A stretch of DNA of 64,000 nt, taken from Eubacteriales bacterium. Lineage in GTDB: Bacteria > Bacillota > Clostridia > Oscillospirales > Butyricicoccaceae. Of this stretch, positions 29,671-38,211 are shown piece after piece (the stretch's first letter is position 1; every line of letters starts with the position of its first letter). The notes below the pieces were generated by a model. The model worked only from the letters and a program-made list of their open reading frames with translations. It did not search any database and was not told where the DNA came from. The stretch covers positions 62,001-126,000 of the forward strand of contig JAUNSG010000005.1 in assembly GCA_030539335.1 (NCBI GenBank). Reading direction: 5' to 3'. Position numbers and translations under genes: made by a program.

Positions 29671-30069
29671 ATGGCAGATAGCAAGGCATATTGGACTTCG
29701 GATGGAGATCAGGGCAGTGTTCGCATTTCCGAGGATGTCATTGCATCGATTGCTGCGATTGCCGCATCGGAAATTGCGGGCGTCGGCAGTCTCTATTCCG
29801 GGATTGGTACCAATGTAGCAGAATTCCTTGGCAAAAAGAATCTTTCCAAGGGCGTAAAGGTAGAATTTCACGGTGATCTTGTAGAGGTTGAGATCAGCTT
29901 TTTGGCAGAGTATGGATATAATATCCGCGAAGTTTCCAAGCAGATTCAGAGTGCGGTTCGCTCGTCCATCGAGTCGATGACCGGCATGCGCACAACGGCG
30001 GTCAATGTCAATGTAGGCGGCATTTCGTTCGCGACACAGACAAAGAGTGTCGTGAAAACGGCCGAGTGA
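29671..30069 (+). CDS. Asp23/Gls24 family envelope stress protein (YqhY-like)
   Basis: The 132-residue protein has the Asp23/Gls24 pattern: GSVRISEDVIASIAAIAASEI-type N-terminus (first helix about 15-38), VEVEISFLAEYGYNI in the middle and SMTGMRTTAVNVNVGGI near the end. These proteins localise near the membrane; YqhY has been linked to lipid synthesis control. AAAGGAG precedes ATG 29671. The position after spoIIIAH and before nusB is the same as yqhY in Bacillus. Confidence 0.9.
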   Translation: MADSKAYWTSDGDQGSVRISEDVIASIAAIAASEIAGVGSLYSGIGTNVAEFLGKKNLSKGVKVEFHGDLVEVEISFLAEYGYNIREVSKQIQSAVRSSIESMTGMRTTAVNVNVGGISFATQTKSVVKTAE

Positions 30070-30123
30070 TTTTCGAGTACCATAGAATAAACCCTGACTT
30101 TTGGTACAGGGAAAAGAAGTATC

Positions 30124-30161
30124 AAAAAAGAGTGGCAGCATTTTATTATATGCTGCCACTC
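30124..30161 (-). terminator. Terminator of the AT-rich hypothetical gene
   Basis: GAGTGGCAGCA and TGCTGCCACTC form a perfect 11-base-pair stem, and on the minus strand TTTTTT follows. The plus side has no T-run. The 130 bases between it and the gene end (30162-30297) hold nothing I recognise. Confidence 0.75.
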
Positions 30162-30297
30162 CTTGACTGCTGGGCTGCAAAACCGGGCGGGGCTGTGGGC
30201 GGCGGGCGAAGCCCGTTCATCTTGACCGTTGACTGGCTCGGCTGGATTTGCTATTTACCCGACAAACTGGAAGTTTACTTTGTCTACATATAGGAAT

Positions 30298-30762
30298 TTA
30301 TCGAATTATCTGTATTTCTTTTGCTACAATAATATACACCCCTGCATCTACATTCTGAACGTAAGCATGATAACTATCTTTTTCTTCTGTAAAAATATTC
30401 ATTAAATCAAATGTATTTAACATATCATACTCATCATTTTCATTATAATTATAATTTCCCTCAAGAAGATACAATTCTTTTCTTCGTTCGAAAGTTTTTT
30501 TCACCAACTGCTCTATAAAATTTTTGTCTATTATTTCATAAAGCCCCATAGCTTCTGCACCTATCATGCTATCAAAATAGTTGATTCGAAAATCAATCGC
30601 AGCGACATCAACAAATACTATTTTTGCAGTTTCTTTTTTATCCGTTTTTTCGTTATACATACGTGATGAAAGAGTCACTTTTGTAAATTTGTTCTTTGGT
30701 TTTATATCTATTTTTGAAATTCTTGCATCATAATTTGCAAGTATTAGTTTCGCTTTTTTCAC
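30298..30762 (-). CDS. Hypothetical protein, AT-rich, unrecognised
   Basis: The 154-residue protein starts at GTG 30762 with GGAG 9 bases upstream. It is lysine-, asparagine- and isoleucine-rich, and its codons are far more AT-rich than those of the spo and nus genes on either side, which suggests transfer. No signal peptide or membrane helix is visible; the middle (EQLVKKTFERRKELYLLEGN) looks helical. It runs against its neighbours and has its own terminator. I do not recognise a family. Confidence 0.7.
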   Translation of the reverse strand: MKKAKLILANYDARISKIDIKPKNKFTKVTLSSRMYNEKTDKKETAKIVFVDVAAIDFRINYFDSMIGAEAMGLYEIIDKNFIEQLVKKTFERRKELYLLEGNYNYNENDEYDMLNTFDLMNIFTEEKDSYHAYVQNVDAGVYIIVAKEIQIIR

Positions 30763-30929
30763 TTACCATCTCTCCTACAAATTCGAGTTTGTTTCTCGGT
30801 TACTTGGGTTAAGTATATCATCTTTTCCAACGATTTTCTATATAGTTCCCTTTATCTTTACGGAATAGCAGGGCTGCGATCAATCAAATTCTTGTGATAC
30901 TTTACCGCACATGAGCATTTTGTCAAGGG

Positions 30930-30958
30930 TTTATTTTTTTGTTTTTTTGATGTATAAT
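30930..30958 (+). promoter_or_regulatory. Candidate promoter of the nusB operon
   Basis: A TATAAT (30953-30958) has only a weak -35 (TTTATT, 30930-30935) at 17 bases. The surrounding 200 bases are very AT-rich. Confidence 0.5.
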
Positions 30959-31023
30959 ATTTTTAACTATGATTTCAATATTTCACCACATAAAAAACGG
31001 TTGTGAACAATGGAGGTTTTTCC

Positions 31024-31473
31024 GTGGGAAGAAAAGAAGCGAGAGAAATTGCGCTGCATTTGGTATTTGAATTTGGCTTCCAGACCTTTGCGTCGGAGGA
31101 GATCGTGGCATCCCGGCTGGAGCAGTCCGTTTTGGACTCGCTGGCGGGGGATATTGCGCTGTACGCCGGACCGATGAGCGATGACCAGAAGAAATACATC
31201 ATTGCGACCGTCGTCGGTGTCGGAGAGCATCTGGCCGAGCTGGATGAGAGCATCAGCAAGCATTCAACCAACTGGAACACCAACCGTCTGTCCCGCATCA
31301 CGGTGGCGATCCTGCGTCTGGCGCTGTACGAAATGCAGTATACCGAGGATGTCCCAGTCAGCGCAGCGATCAACGAAGCGGTTGAACTGGCGAAGAAATA
31401 CGATTCCAAGGAATCGTCAGCGTTCATCAACGGCGTTCTCGGCACAGTCAGCCGCGAGCAGGCGAAAGACTGA
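31024..31473 (+). CDS. nusB: Transcription antitermination protein NusB
   Basis: NusB, with NusE, loads onto boxA of rRNA transcripts to prevent premature termination. The 149-residue protein has GRKEAREIALHLVFEF at the N-terminus, the diagnostic LSRITVAILRLALYEM and AINEAVELAKKYDSKES near the C-terminus. The start is GTG 31024, with TGGAGG 9 bases upstream. It overlaps the next gene by 1 base (TGATG). Confidence 0.95.
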   Translation: MGRKEAREIALHLVFEFGFQTFASEEIVASRLEQSVLDSLAGDIALYAGPMSDDQKKYIIATVVGVGEHLAELDESISKHSTNWNTNRLSRITVAILRLALYEMQYTEDVPVSAAINEAVELAKKYDSKESSAFINGVLGTVSREQAKD

Positions 31474-32417
31474 TGGCACACTATCTCGGGATTGACACGT
31501 CAAACTACCGCACCTCTGCGGCACTGTTTGATTCTCAGACCCATACATGGAAGAATTCAGGGCGTTTGCTGGAAGTACCCGAGGGAAGAATCGGGCTTCG
31601 TCAAAGCGATGCCCTGTTTCAGCATACCCTGCACCTGCCGGAGCGTGTGCAGGCTCTCCCATCCGGCTTTGCGGATACCCTTGCGGCAGTGGCGGCGAGC
31701 ACCCGCCCGCGTGCGGTAGAAGGCTCCTATATGCCATGCTTTTTGTGTGGCAAGGGCACGGCGCGTGCCATTGCCCATGCAGCGGATGTGCCATGTTATG
31801 AGGTTTCCCATCAGCAGGGACATCTGGCCGCGGCGGCGCTTTCCGCCGGGGCGCTGGAGCTGTTGCGCGAGCCGTTTTTGGCGTGGCACCTCTCCGGCGG
31901 GACGACAGAGCTGCTGCTGGTCAAGCCGTCGGAGGAAACCGGATTGCCGGAAGCGCAGATTATCGGTGGAACCACCGATGTTGCGGCGGGACAGATTATT
32001 GACCGGGCGGGAAATCTGCTTGGACTGACCTTCCCATCGGGCGCAGAGCTGGAGCAGCTGGCAAATACCTGCAAAACGGTGGAGAAACCATTCCGCCCAA
32101 AGGTGACAGACAGCTTGTTTTCCCTTTCCGGTGTACAAAATAAGATCGAAGCCCTGCACGAAGCGGGGGCGGAGGCGGCCACCGTCGCACGGTTTGCCAT
32201 CGATACGATTGCCGAAGCGGTTTTAAAGGCAACGGCGCAGGCAAAGCAGAACCATCCGCTTCCCGTCCTGTGTGCCGGCGGCGTGATGGCAAACCAGTCG
32301 CTGCAGCAGGCAATGCACCAGCGGTTTGGTGCGAAATTTGCACAGCCGGAGCTTTCCGGTGACAATGCGGTTGGCGTGGCGGTTCTGGCTGCGCTGCTGC
32401 ACGAGGGGAAATTATGA
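31473..32417 (+). CDS. TsaD/Kae1-like ASKHA-fold paralogue
   Basis: The 314-residue protein begins YLGIDTSNYRTSAALFD, the actin-like phosphate loop of TsaD/O-sialoglycoprotein-endopeptidase homologues. It keeps the metal-type HxxxH (SHQQGHLAAA near residue 110), HLSGGTTELL and a terminal SGDNAVGVA aspartate. It differs enough from true TsaD, and is shorter by about 25 residues, that I read it as the paralogue found between nusB and xseA in some Clostridia rather than the t6A enzyme. It is coupled to nusB and xseA by overlaps of 1 and 4 bases. Confidence 0.8.
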   Translation: MAHYLGIDTSNYRTSAALFDSQTHTWKNSGRLLEVPEGRIGLRQSDALFQHTLHLPERVQALPSGFADTLAAVAASTRPRAVEGSYMPCFLCGKGTARAIAHAADVPCYEVSHQQGHLAAAALSAGALELLREPFLAWHLSGGTTELLLVKPSEETGLPEAQIIGGTTDVAAGQIIDRAGNLLGLTFPSGAELEQLANTCKTVEKPFRPKVTDSLFSLSGVQNKIEALHEAGAEAATVARFAIDTIAEAVLKATAQAKQNHPLPVLCAGGVMANQSLQQAMHQRFGAKFAQPELSGDNAVGVAVLAALLHEGKL

Positions 32418-33625
32418 GTACAAATTCCACGGTTTTTACCGTATTTCAGGTCAATCAGGCCATCAAACAGATGCTGGAAGAAATGCCGCCGTTTCGCAAC
32501 CTGTATGTCCAGGGTGAGATTTCCAATTATAAGGCGCATTCCTCCGGACATCGCTATTTTACGTTAAAGGATGAACGGGCGGCGCTTTCTGCGGTGATGT
32601 TCCGCTCGGATGCATCGCGCCTGCGCTTTCGTCCGGACAATGGGATGAAGGTGATTGCACGCGGCCGCATCAGCTCGTATCCCAAAAGCGGACAGGTCCA
32701 GATGTATGTTGTGGACATGATGCCGGATGGTGTCGGTTCCCTGACCATCGCGTTCCAGCAGCTCAAGCAGCGTCTGTATCAGGAGGGACTGTTTGACACC
32801 GGGAGGAAAAAGCCGATTCCGGCATTCCCGTCAACCATTGCCATTGTCACCTCGCCGACCGGTGCAGCGGTGCGCGACATGATCCGTATTTTAAAGCGGC
32901 GTTATCCGATTGCTGTGATTGAAATTCATCCGGTTCGCGTCCAGGGAGAGGGTGCAGCACAGGAGATTGCGCAGGCAATCGCCGATGTCAATGAGCGAGG
33001 TAAGGCGGATTTGATCATTACCGGCCGCGGCGGCGGTTCGCTGGAAGATCTATGGGCGTTCAACGAGGAGATTGTTGCGCGGGCGATTGCGGCCTCGGAT
33101 ATCCCGGTGATTTCCGCAGTTGGACACGAGCCGGATGTCACGATTTCAGATTTTGCGGCAGATGCGCGGGCATCCACTCCGTCCAATGCGGCGGAGCTGT
33201 GTGTACCCGACCGCATGGAGCTGCAGCGGCTGCTGTTGTCGCGATCCTCTCAGATGGCTGCCGCGATGCAGAACCGATTGAAGAAAGAGAAATCTGCGTA
33301 TCAGGCGTTGGAGCACCGCCGGGAATTGAAAACCCCTACGGCCTATTTACAGGACCGTCGGTTTGCACTTGATCACATGCTGACGCGCATGCAGGCGGCA
33401 ACCGAACAGACACTGGCGCAGCAGCGGCAGCAATTTGGCGAGTTGGCGGCGTATTTGGACGCATTCAGCCCGTTAAAAGTACTGTCACGCGGCTATTCCG
33501 TCGTCCACCGGGAGGACGGCCGCATTGTAACCAGCAGTGCGCTGCTAAAAAAGCAGGATCACATCACGGTACGGTTTGCCAAAGGCAGTGCGGTGTGTCT
33601 GGTCGAACAAATTAAGCGGAAATAA
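32414..33625 (+). CDS. xseA: Exodeoxyribonuclease VII large subunit
   Basis: The 403-residue subunit has the N-terminal OB fold (VQGEISNYKAHSSGHRYF), the catalytic region with PSTIAIVTSPTGAAVRDM and ITGRGGGSLEDLWAFNEE, then a long coiled-coil that binds XseB (about 270-370). It degrades single-stranded DNA. ATGA overlap with the upstream gene and xseB 14 bases downstream show a single transcript. Confidence 0.96.
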   Translation: MSTNSTVFTVFQVNQAIKQMLEEMPPFRNLYVQGEISNYKAHSSGHRYFTLKDERAALSAVMFRSDASRLRFRPDNGMKVIARGRISSYPKSGQVQMYVVDMMPDGVGSLTIAFQQLKQRLYQEGLFDTGRKKPIPAFPSTIAIVTSPTGAAVRDMIRILKRRYPIAVIEIHPVRVQGEGAAQEIAQAIADVNERGKADLIITGRGGGSLEDLWAFNEEIVARAIAASDIPVISAVGHEPDVTISDFAADARASTPSNAAELCVPDRMELQRLLLSRSSQMAAAMQNRLKKEKSAYQALEHRRELKTPTAYLQDRRFALDHMLTRMQAATEQTLAQQRQQFGELAAYLDAFSPLKVLSRGYSVVHREDGRIVTSSALLKKQDHITVRFAKGSAVCLVEQIKRK

Positions 33626-33639
33626 CAGGAGAGAATACC

Positions 33640-33858
33640 ATGGAGGAAATGACCTTTGAGCAGGCGATGAAGCGTCTGGAGCAGATTGTCACACAGTTGG
33701 AGGCTGGAGAGGCTCCGCTGGATAAGAGCATGGCATTGTTTGAGGAAGGGACTAAATTATCTGCATTTTTGTCCAAAACACTGGATGAGGCAGAGCAGAA
33801 AGTCCTTTTGATTCAGAAAAAGGACGGAGAGGAAGTTCCGTTCGATTTGGATGCATAA
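33640..33858 (+). CDS. xseB: Exodeoxyribonuclease VII small subunit
   Basis: The 72-residue protein has the complete small-subunit signature: MTFEQAMKRLEQIVTQLE, then GEAPLDKSMALFEEG and a helical LDEAEQKVLLI. It wraps onto the XseA coiled coil. It ends 13 bases before ispA. Confidence 0.95.
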   Translation: MEEMTFEQAMKRLEQIVTQLEAGEAPLDKSMALFEEGTKLSAFLSKTLDEAEQKVLLIQKKDGEEVPFDLDA

Positions 33859-33871
33859 GAGGGGATTACGA

Positions 33872-34765
33872 ATGGATTGGAAAAAACAACTTGAGGAATA
33901 TGCGGCGGTAACCGAAGAAGCGCTGCTGCAATACATCCAGCCGCAGAAGGATTCCGGTCAAGGAACGATCTTCGAGGCGGCCCGGTATTCGGTTCTGGCC
34001 GGCGGGAAACGTCTGCGTCCGGCATTAGTGCTGGAATTTTGCCGCCTGTGCGGCGGTGAGATCCGCAGTGCGCTGCCGTTTGCCTGTGCATTGGAAATGA
34101 TCCACACCTATTCATTGATTCACGACGACCTGCCGTGCATGGACAACGACGACCTGCGCCGTGGCAAGCCGACAAATCATAAGGTATATGGCGAGGCCAT
34201 GGCGGTACTGGCGGGGGATGGTCTGCTCAACCTGGCGTTTGAGACGGCTTCCGACCCCATGCTGCTCGCGATGGTCGAGCCGCAGACACAGCTGCATGCG
34301 ATCCGCACTCTGTCCCGTGCCTCGGGCATGGAGGGTATGATTGGCGGACAGGTTTTGGATATCGAGGCGGAAAAGCGTCCGATTTCTCTGGAAGAGCTGA
34401 AAACGTTACAGTCACTGAAAACCGGCGCGTTGATCTGTGCGGCCGCGTCGCTCGGCTGCATCCTTGGCGGCGCTGACCACGCCAAAACGGACGCGGCTCT
34501 GGAATATGCCCGCTGCATTGGGCTTGCGTTCCAGATCCAGGATGATATTCTGGACATCGAAGGCGACGAGGCGATTCTCGGAAAACCGATTGGCTCGGAT
34601 GCAGACAATCAGAAGAGTACGTATCCCTCCCTCTTAGGGCTGGATGCCTGCAAAAAGATGGTACAGGACCTCTCCAAACAGGCTGTCGATGCACTGGAAG
34701 GTGCCTTTGACGATACCGGAATCCTTGTCCCGCTTGCATGGTCCTTGGCAGAACGGGTAAGCTAA
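33872..34765 (+). CDS. ispA: Polyprenyl (farnesyl) diphosphate synthase
   Basis: It condenses DMAPP and IPP to farnesyl diphosphate. The 297-residue protein has the first aspartate-rich motif in HDDLPCMDNDDLRRGK (about residue 84) and the second in FQIQDDILDIEGD. GAGGGG precedes ATG 33872; an ATG at 33851 lies inside xseB. In related genomes dxs follows directly; here the next operon member is 21 kb away (see findings). Confidence 0.93.
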   Translation: MDWKKQLEEYAAVTEEALLQYIQPQKDSGQGTIFEAARYSVLAGGKRLRPALVLEFCRLCGGEIRSALPFACALEMIHTYSLIHDDLPCMDNDDLRRGKPTNHKVYGEAMAVLAGDGLLNLAFETASDPMLLAMVEPQTQLHAIRTLSRASGMEGMIGGQVLDIEAEKRPISLEELKTLQSLKTGALICAAASLGCILGGADHAKTDAALEYARCIGLAFQIQDDILDIEGDEAILGKPIGSDADNQKSTYPSLLGLDACKKMVQDLSKQAVDALEGAFDDTGILVPLAWSLAERVS

Positions 34766-34847
34766 TCGTAATCATACAGAAACTTGCATTTGCGTTGAGA
34801 ATATGATAGGTTATATATGGTGGCGCAGTATCCTAGTCAGTCTCTAT

Positions 34848-34883
34848 AAATCCTAAGACGGGCCTAAAAATCCGTAGACGGGC
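34848..34883 (+). repeat. Imperfect tandem repeat, 16-base unit, 20-base period
   Basis: AAATCCTAAGACGGGC (34848-34863) and AAATCCGTAGACGGGC (34868-34883) differ at two positions. It lies just after ispA at the left edge of the accessory block; role unknown. Confidence 0.7.
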
Positions 34884-35211
34884 ACATCGATGAAGTCCCT
34901 GGTGCTTGCTTCTTACGCCCAGTTTGGGGTGGGTGCTGGGGGTTAAGGTTTAAGGGCGATTCCCAATGGCATGGGAAGCAACCCCTTTTTCCGTGGAGAC
35001 CTGTCTCTGTAGTATTCCTATAAATCACACCATTTCGATTGATGGTTTATTACGGACCAGGGTAAAACCTGTATTGCGGTGCGGCGGACGGCATATGTAT
35101 ATCTCTTTCGATCCATTCATTTGGAAAGCGAGTACAGAAATTGCAATTGTCCTCCAAAACGCTGTGTGCAGAGTAGCCTGCCTTGCGTGGTCGGGGTGGA
35201 TTGGACGTCCG

Positions 35212-35243
35212 CAGGAATCGGTTGTGGCCACAGCCGATTCCTG
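35212..35243. repeat. 32-base near-perfect palindrome
   Basis: CAGGAATCGG and CCGATTCCTG form 10-base arms, continued after one T-G position by TGTGG/CCACA with no loop. Such a loopless palindrome could be a protein-binding site or a cruciform end mark; no T-run follows, so it is not an ordinary terminator. Confidence 0.75.
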
Positions 35244-35313
35244 TATTGGTCTATGAAACCCCGGCTGCAAAAGAGGCTAAGATTTATGGAAGCTGTTGTG
35301 GAAATCACCTAGG

Positions 35314-35494
35314 CTGTCTGAAATACGGGCAGACAGAGGATTGCAGTACGGACTAAGTGGCAATTCGGTCGCGGATGCAGCAATGCTCCGAAGCAGGCTA
35401 TAATGGGAAACCTCCATCACGGCGACGGATGGCAGTCTGCGGGGAAATCCAACCGAACCTCAAGCCGTAAGATTACCTCTGTCTGCTGCCACTT
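35314..35494 (+). ncRNA. Structured non-coding RNA candidate with a pseudoknot
   Basis: GCAGACAGAGG (35329-35339) is perfectly complementary to CCTCTGTCTGC (35475-35485, counting its flanking base), and AAGTGGCA (35355-35362) is perfectly complementary to TGCCACTT (35487-35494). These two stems interlock as a pseudoknot. CTGTCTG (35314-35320) can alternatively pair with CAGACAG (35330-35336). A strong terminator follows 10 bases later and no open frame spans it. The overall look recalls large clostridial structured RNAs such as the raiA motif, but I cannot confirm a family. It does not match 6S, tmRNA, SRP or RNase P cores I know. Confidence 0.6.
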
Positions 35495-35504
35495 CTTTAT
35501 CTTT

Positions 35505-35534
35505 AAGATCATCCGTCCGGGGTGGTCTTTTTTT
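35505..35534 (+). terminator. Terminator after the structured RNA
   Basis: AAGATCATCC (35505-35514) pairs over all ten positions (two or more wobbles) with GGGTGGTCTT (35520-35529), and a seven-T run follows. Confidence 0.9.
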
Positions 35535-35557
35535 GTTCGATACACAAAGGGATAGAG

Positions 35558-35586
35558 TTGAGATAATGTGCTTTTGGAGGTAAAAT
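35558..35586 (+). promoter_or_regulatory. Sigma-A promoter of the two-component/ABC operon
   Basis: TTGAGA (35558-35563) and TAAAAT (35581-35586) are 17 bases apart, leaving a leader of about 90 bases before the response regulator. Confidence 0.75.
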
Positions 35587-35681
35587 AAGTTATAGTATCT
35601 CAGCTGTCTGGAAACAGAACCGAACTGCGAGAACAATTTCTAAAAAACGAACGGGCCAATACAGAAGGATGGTATAAATAA

Positions 35682-36380
35682 ATGAAACAAATTTTACTTG
35701 TCGAGGATGATCTGAGCTTAATCAATGGGCTTTCCTTTGCTGTAAAAAAGCAGGGATATCAATTGGAAGTTGCGCGTACCTGCACGGAGGCAGAGCGGAT
35801 TTGGGAAGATGGGAAATATGATCTGGTGATTTTGGATGTATCACTGCCCGATGGTTCCGGGTTTGAACTATGCAGAAAAATGCGCCAGACCTCCAAAACC
35901 CCGATTATGTTTTTAACCGCCGCAGATGAGGAAACCGATATCATCATGGGTCTTGATATTGGCGGAGATGACTATATTACAAAACCGTTTAAGCTGGCGA
36001 TATTTCTCTCGCGGATCAACGCGTTGCTTCGCAGGAGCGATAATTTCAGTCAGGCGGATACGGAATTGGATTCCAATGGGATTACGGTCCGACTACTGAA
36101 GGGGGAAGTGTATAAAAACAACCGTCCGATCGAATTGACAGCGAGTGAGTATAAGCTGTTGTGCCTGTTTATGCAAAACCCCAATAGGGTGCTTTCGGCA
36201 GAACAGATTTTAAACCGGCTGTGGGATTGTGAGGAAAACTATATCGATAATAATTCCCTTTCCGTGTATATCCGAAGGCTGCGGACGAAAATTGAGGACG
36301 ATCCTGGAAACCCGAACCGGATCATAACCGTCCGGCGCATGGGTTATAAATGGAACACAGAACGGCGAGGTGACGAATGA
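35682..36380 (+). CDS. OmpR-family response regulator
   Basis: The 232-residue protein has a receiver domain with acidic pocket EDD (residues 8-10), phosphoacceptor D52 and K101, then a winged-helix DNA-binding domain (about 130-228; RVLSAEQILNRLWDCEE and YIRRLRTKIEDD). It overlaps the kinase gene by 4 bases (ATGA). By position it should control the ABC transporter genes that follow, as in bacitracin/lantibiotic-responsive systems. Confidence 0.93.
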   Translation: MKQILLVEDDLSLINGLSFAVKKQGYQLEVARTCTEAERIWEDGKYDLVILDVSLPDGSGFELCRKMRQTSKTPIMFLTAADEETDIIMGLDIGGDDYITKPFKLAIFLSRINALLRRSDNFSQADTELDSNGITVRLLKGEVYKNNRPIELTASEYKLLCLFMQNPNRVLSAEQILNRLWDCEENYIDNNSLSVYIRRLRTKIEDDPGNPNRIITVRRMGYKWNTERRGDE

Positions 36381-37414
36381 AGATATTTGCAAACAGAAAA
36401 ATTAAAGCACTGTTTGATAAAATCCTGCTCTGCATATTGGCATTTACCTTGCTGTCGACAGCTCTTCCGATGCTTGAGCCGCGAAATGCGGCGCTTCTCA
36501 TCCTGCTCAGTTCCCTGTGTATGGGCACGATCATTTTGATCTTCTGTTATCAGTATTTCAGGGAACAAAACGAAATTATGGAAAATGCTGTGGCACAGAT
36601 TGCGGATTATATTTCCGGCAACCGGACCGCGCGCATCGAATGTGATGACGAAGGGGAACTGTACCGGTTATTCCATGAAGTGAATTCCCTGGCCGCCATC
36701 CTGAATGCGCAGGCGGAAAATGAGGGCGAGTCGAAAGCATTTTTGCGCGATACCATATCGAATATCTCCCATCAGCTAAAGACGCCGCTTGCCGCGCTGA
36801 ATATCTACAATGGGCTATTGCAGGACGAGGCAGAAAATCTTCCGGAGATCCGCGAGTTTACCACACTGTCGGAGCAGGAACTTGACCGGATTGAAACATT
36901 GGTACAAAATCTTCTCAAGATTACGAAACTGGATGCCGGTTCGATTGTGATCGAAAAGGCGCCGGAAAATGTGGCGGATATGATGAAGGACATTGAATTG
37001 CATTTTGCATATCGGGCAAAGGGTGAGCAGAAAGAAATCCTTTTATCCGGTGGGGATGATATCACCCTCGTCTGTGACCGTACCTGGATGATTGAGGCGA
37101 TTGGCAACATCGTGAAAAACGCCCTCGACCACACAGAGGGCGGGGGATTTGTTCGTATTGAATGGAAACAATTCGCCTCGGTTGTCCAAATCATCGTCAA
37201 GGACAACGGCTGTGGTATCCATCCGGAGGATATGCACCACATCTTCAAACGGTTTTATCGAAGCCGTTTTTCGCAGGATACACAGGGGATCGGTCTGGGC
37301 CTGCCGCTTGCAAAGTCGATTATTGAAGCGCACAACGGCTCCATTGAGGTGGACAGCGAATTGGGAATTGGGACAAGCTTTATCATAAATTTTTTAATTC
37401 CTACAAAATTGTAG
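36377..37414 (+). CDS. Sensor histidine kinase, short-loop (intramembrane-sensing) type
   Basis: The 345-residue kinase has two membrane helices (about 16-33 and 39-58) joined by only a few residues, so it has almost no external sensor. Then come a linker, the H-box NISHQLKTPLAA with H132, the N-box NIVKNALDH and G-boxes DNGCGIH and GIGLGLPLAK. This minimal design is typical of kinases that sense through a partner ABC permease. It is coupled to the response regulator and precedes such an ABC pair. Confidence 0.92.
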   Translation: MKIFANRKIKALFDKILLCILAFTLLSTALPMLEPRNAALLILLSSLCMGTIILIFCYQYFREQNEIMENAVAQIADYISGNRTARIECDDEGELYRLFHEVNSLAAILNAQAENEGESKAFLRDTISNISHQLKTPLAALNIYNGLLQDEAENLPEIREFTTLSEQELDRIETLVQNLLKITKLDAGSIVIEKAPENVADMMKDIELHFAYRAKGEQKEILLSGGDDITLVCDRTWMIEAIGNIVKNALDHTEGGGFVRIEWKQFASVVQIIVKDNGCGIHPEDMHHIFKRFYRSRFSQDTQGIGLGLPLAKSIIEAHNGSIEVDSELGIGTSFIINFLIPTKL

Positions 37415-37527
37415 CATTTCAGTAAGTTTGCTGTAGGATTCCTGTGCTATCCTTTCAAGTACAAAGTGAGGCGGACAGAGAGAATCTGTGCGCTGAAACG
37501 AAATTATTTGGAAAGAGGTGCTTACCC

Positions 37528-38211
37528 ATGAATTTATTAGAGGTCCATGACATCTGTAAAACCTATGGCAGCGGGGAAACCGCGGTGAATGCGTTGAAAA
37601 ACGTCAGTTTTTCCGTACAAAAGGGGGAATATGTTGCGGTTGTCGGAGAATCTGGCTCTGGAAAGAGTACGCTTTTGAACATGCTTGGGGCGCTTGATAC
37701 CCCCACAGCGGGCAAGGTTCTGATCGACGGCAAGGATATTTTCTCGATGAAAGACAGCAAGCTGACGATTTTCCGCCGCCGGAATATCGGCTTTATTTTC
37801 CAGTCATTCAACCTGATCCCTGAGTTGACCGTGGAGCAAAACATGATTTTTCCGGTGCTGCTGGACTATCAGAAGCCCAATCAGACATATCTGCAAGAGC
37901 TGCTCGAGGTATTAAACCTCAAGGAACGCAGGAACCATCTGCCGAGCCAGCTCTCCGGCGGACAGCAGCAGAGGGTAGCCATTGGACGCGCCTTGATGAC
38001 GCGGCCATCCCTGATTCTTGCCGATGAACCGACCGGAAATTTGGATTCTCAAAACAGCAGTGAAGTCATTGCGCTGCTGAAAGAAGCCTCAAAGAAGTAT
38101 GAACAGACGATTATTATGATTACCCACAACCGCAGCATTGCACAGACGGCGGATCGGGTTTTGAATGTGTCGGACGGTGTACTGACCGATTTGGGGAGGT
38201 GCCGTGAATGA
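37528..38211 (+). CDS. ABC transporter ATP-binding protein (MacB/LolD/BceA type)
   Basis: The 227-residue ATPase has Walker [10 protein letters not shown] (residue 41), Q-loop [12 protein letters not shown], signature [15 protein letters not shown] and Walker [14 protein letters not shown]. The sequence class is that of FtsX-permease partners. I place the start at ATG 37528, with AAAGAGGTG 8 bases upstream. Its last 4 bases overlap the permease gene. Confidence 0.93.
   Translation: MNLLEVHDICKTYGSGETAVNALKNVSFSVQKGEYVAVVGESGSGKSTLLNMLGALDTPTAGKVLIDGKDIFSMKDSKLTIFRRRNIGFIFQSFNLIPELTVEQNMIFPVLLDYQKPNQTYLQELLEVLNLKERRNHLPSQLSGGQQQRVAIGRALMTRPSLILADEPTGNLDSQNSSEVIALLKEASKKYEQTIIMITHNRSIAQTADRVLNVSDGVLTDLGRCRE

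Larger units (their letters stand above)
34766..35310 (+). other. Non-coding stretch after ispA
   Basis: About 545 bases without a convincing gene on either strand. It holds a short tandem duplication and a long palindrome (listed separately) and a small TTCCCA/TGGGAA hairpin near 34953. No terminator for ispA was found. The open frames across 34966-35312 run on both strands, have no ribosome sites, and show no family resemblance. Confidence 0.6.

Noticed and set aside
30066..30293. Open frame of 75 codons after the Asp23 gene
   Set aside because: No ribosome site, overlaps a terminator hairpin, and the product has no recognisable features.
34966..35312. Overlapping open frames on both strands in the ispA downstream region
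   Set aside because: None has a ribosome site or family pattern, and their presence on both strands suggests non-coding sequence with few stops.
35314..35494. 6S RNA, RNase P RNA, tmRNA or SRP RNA
   Set aside because: The interlocking stems and lack of the conserved cores of those RNAs (for example the RNase P GAGGAAAGUCC block or the SRP tetraloop helix) argue against them.
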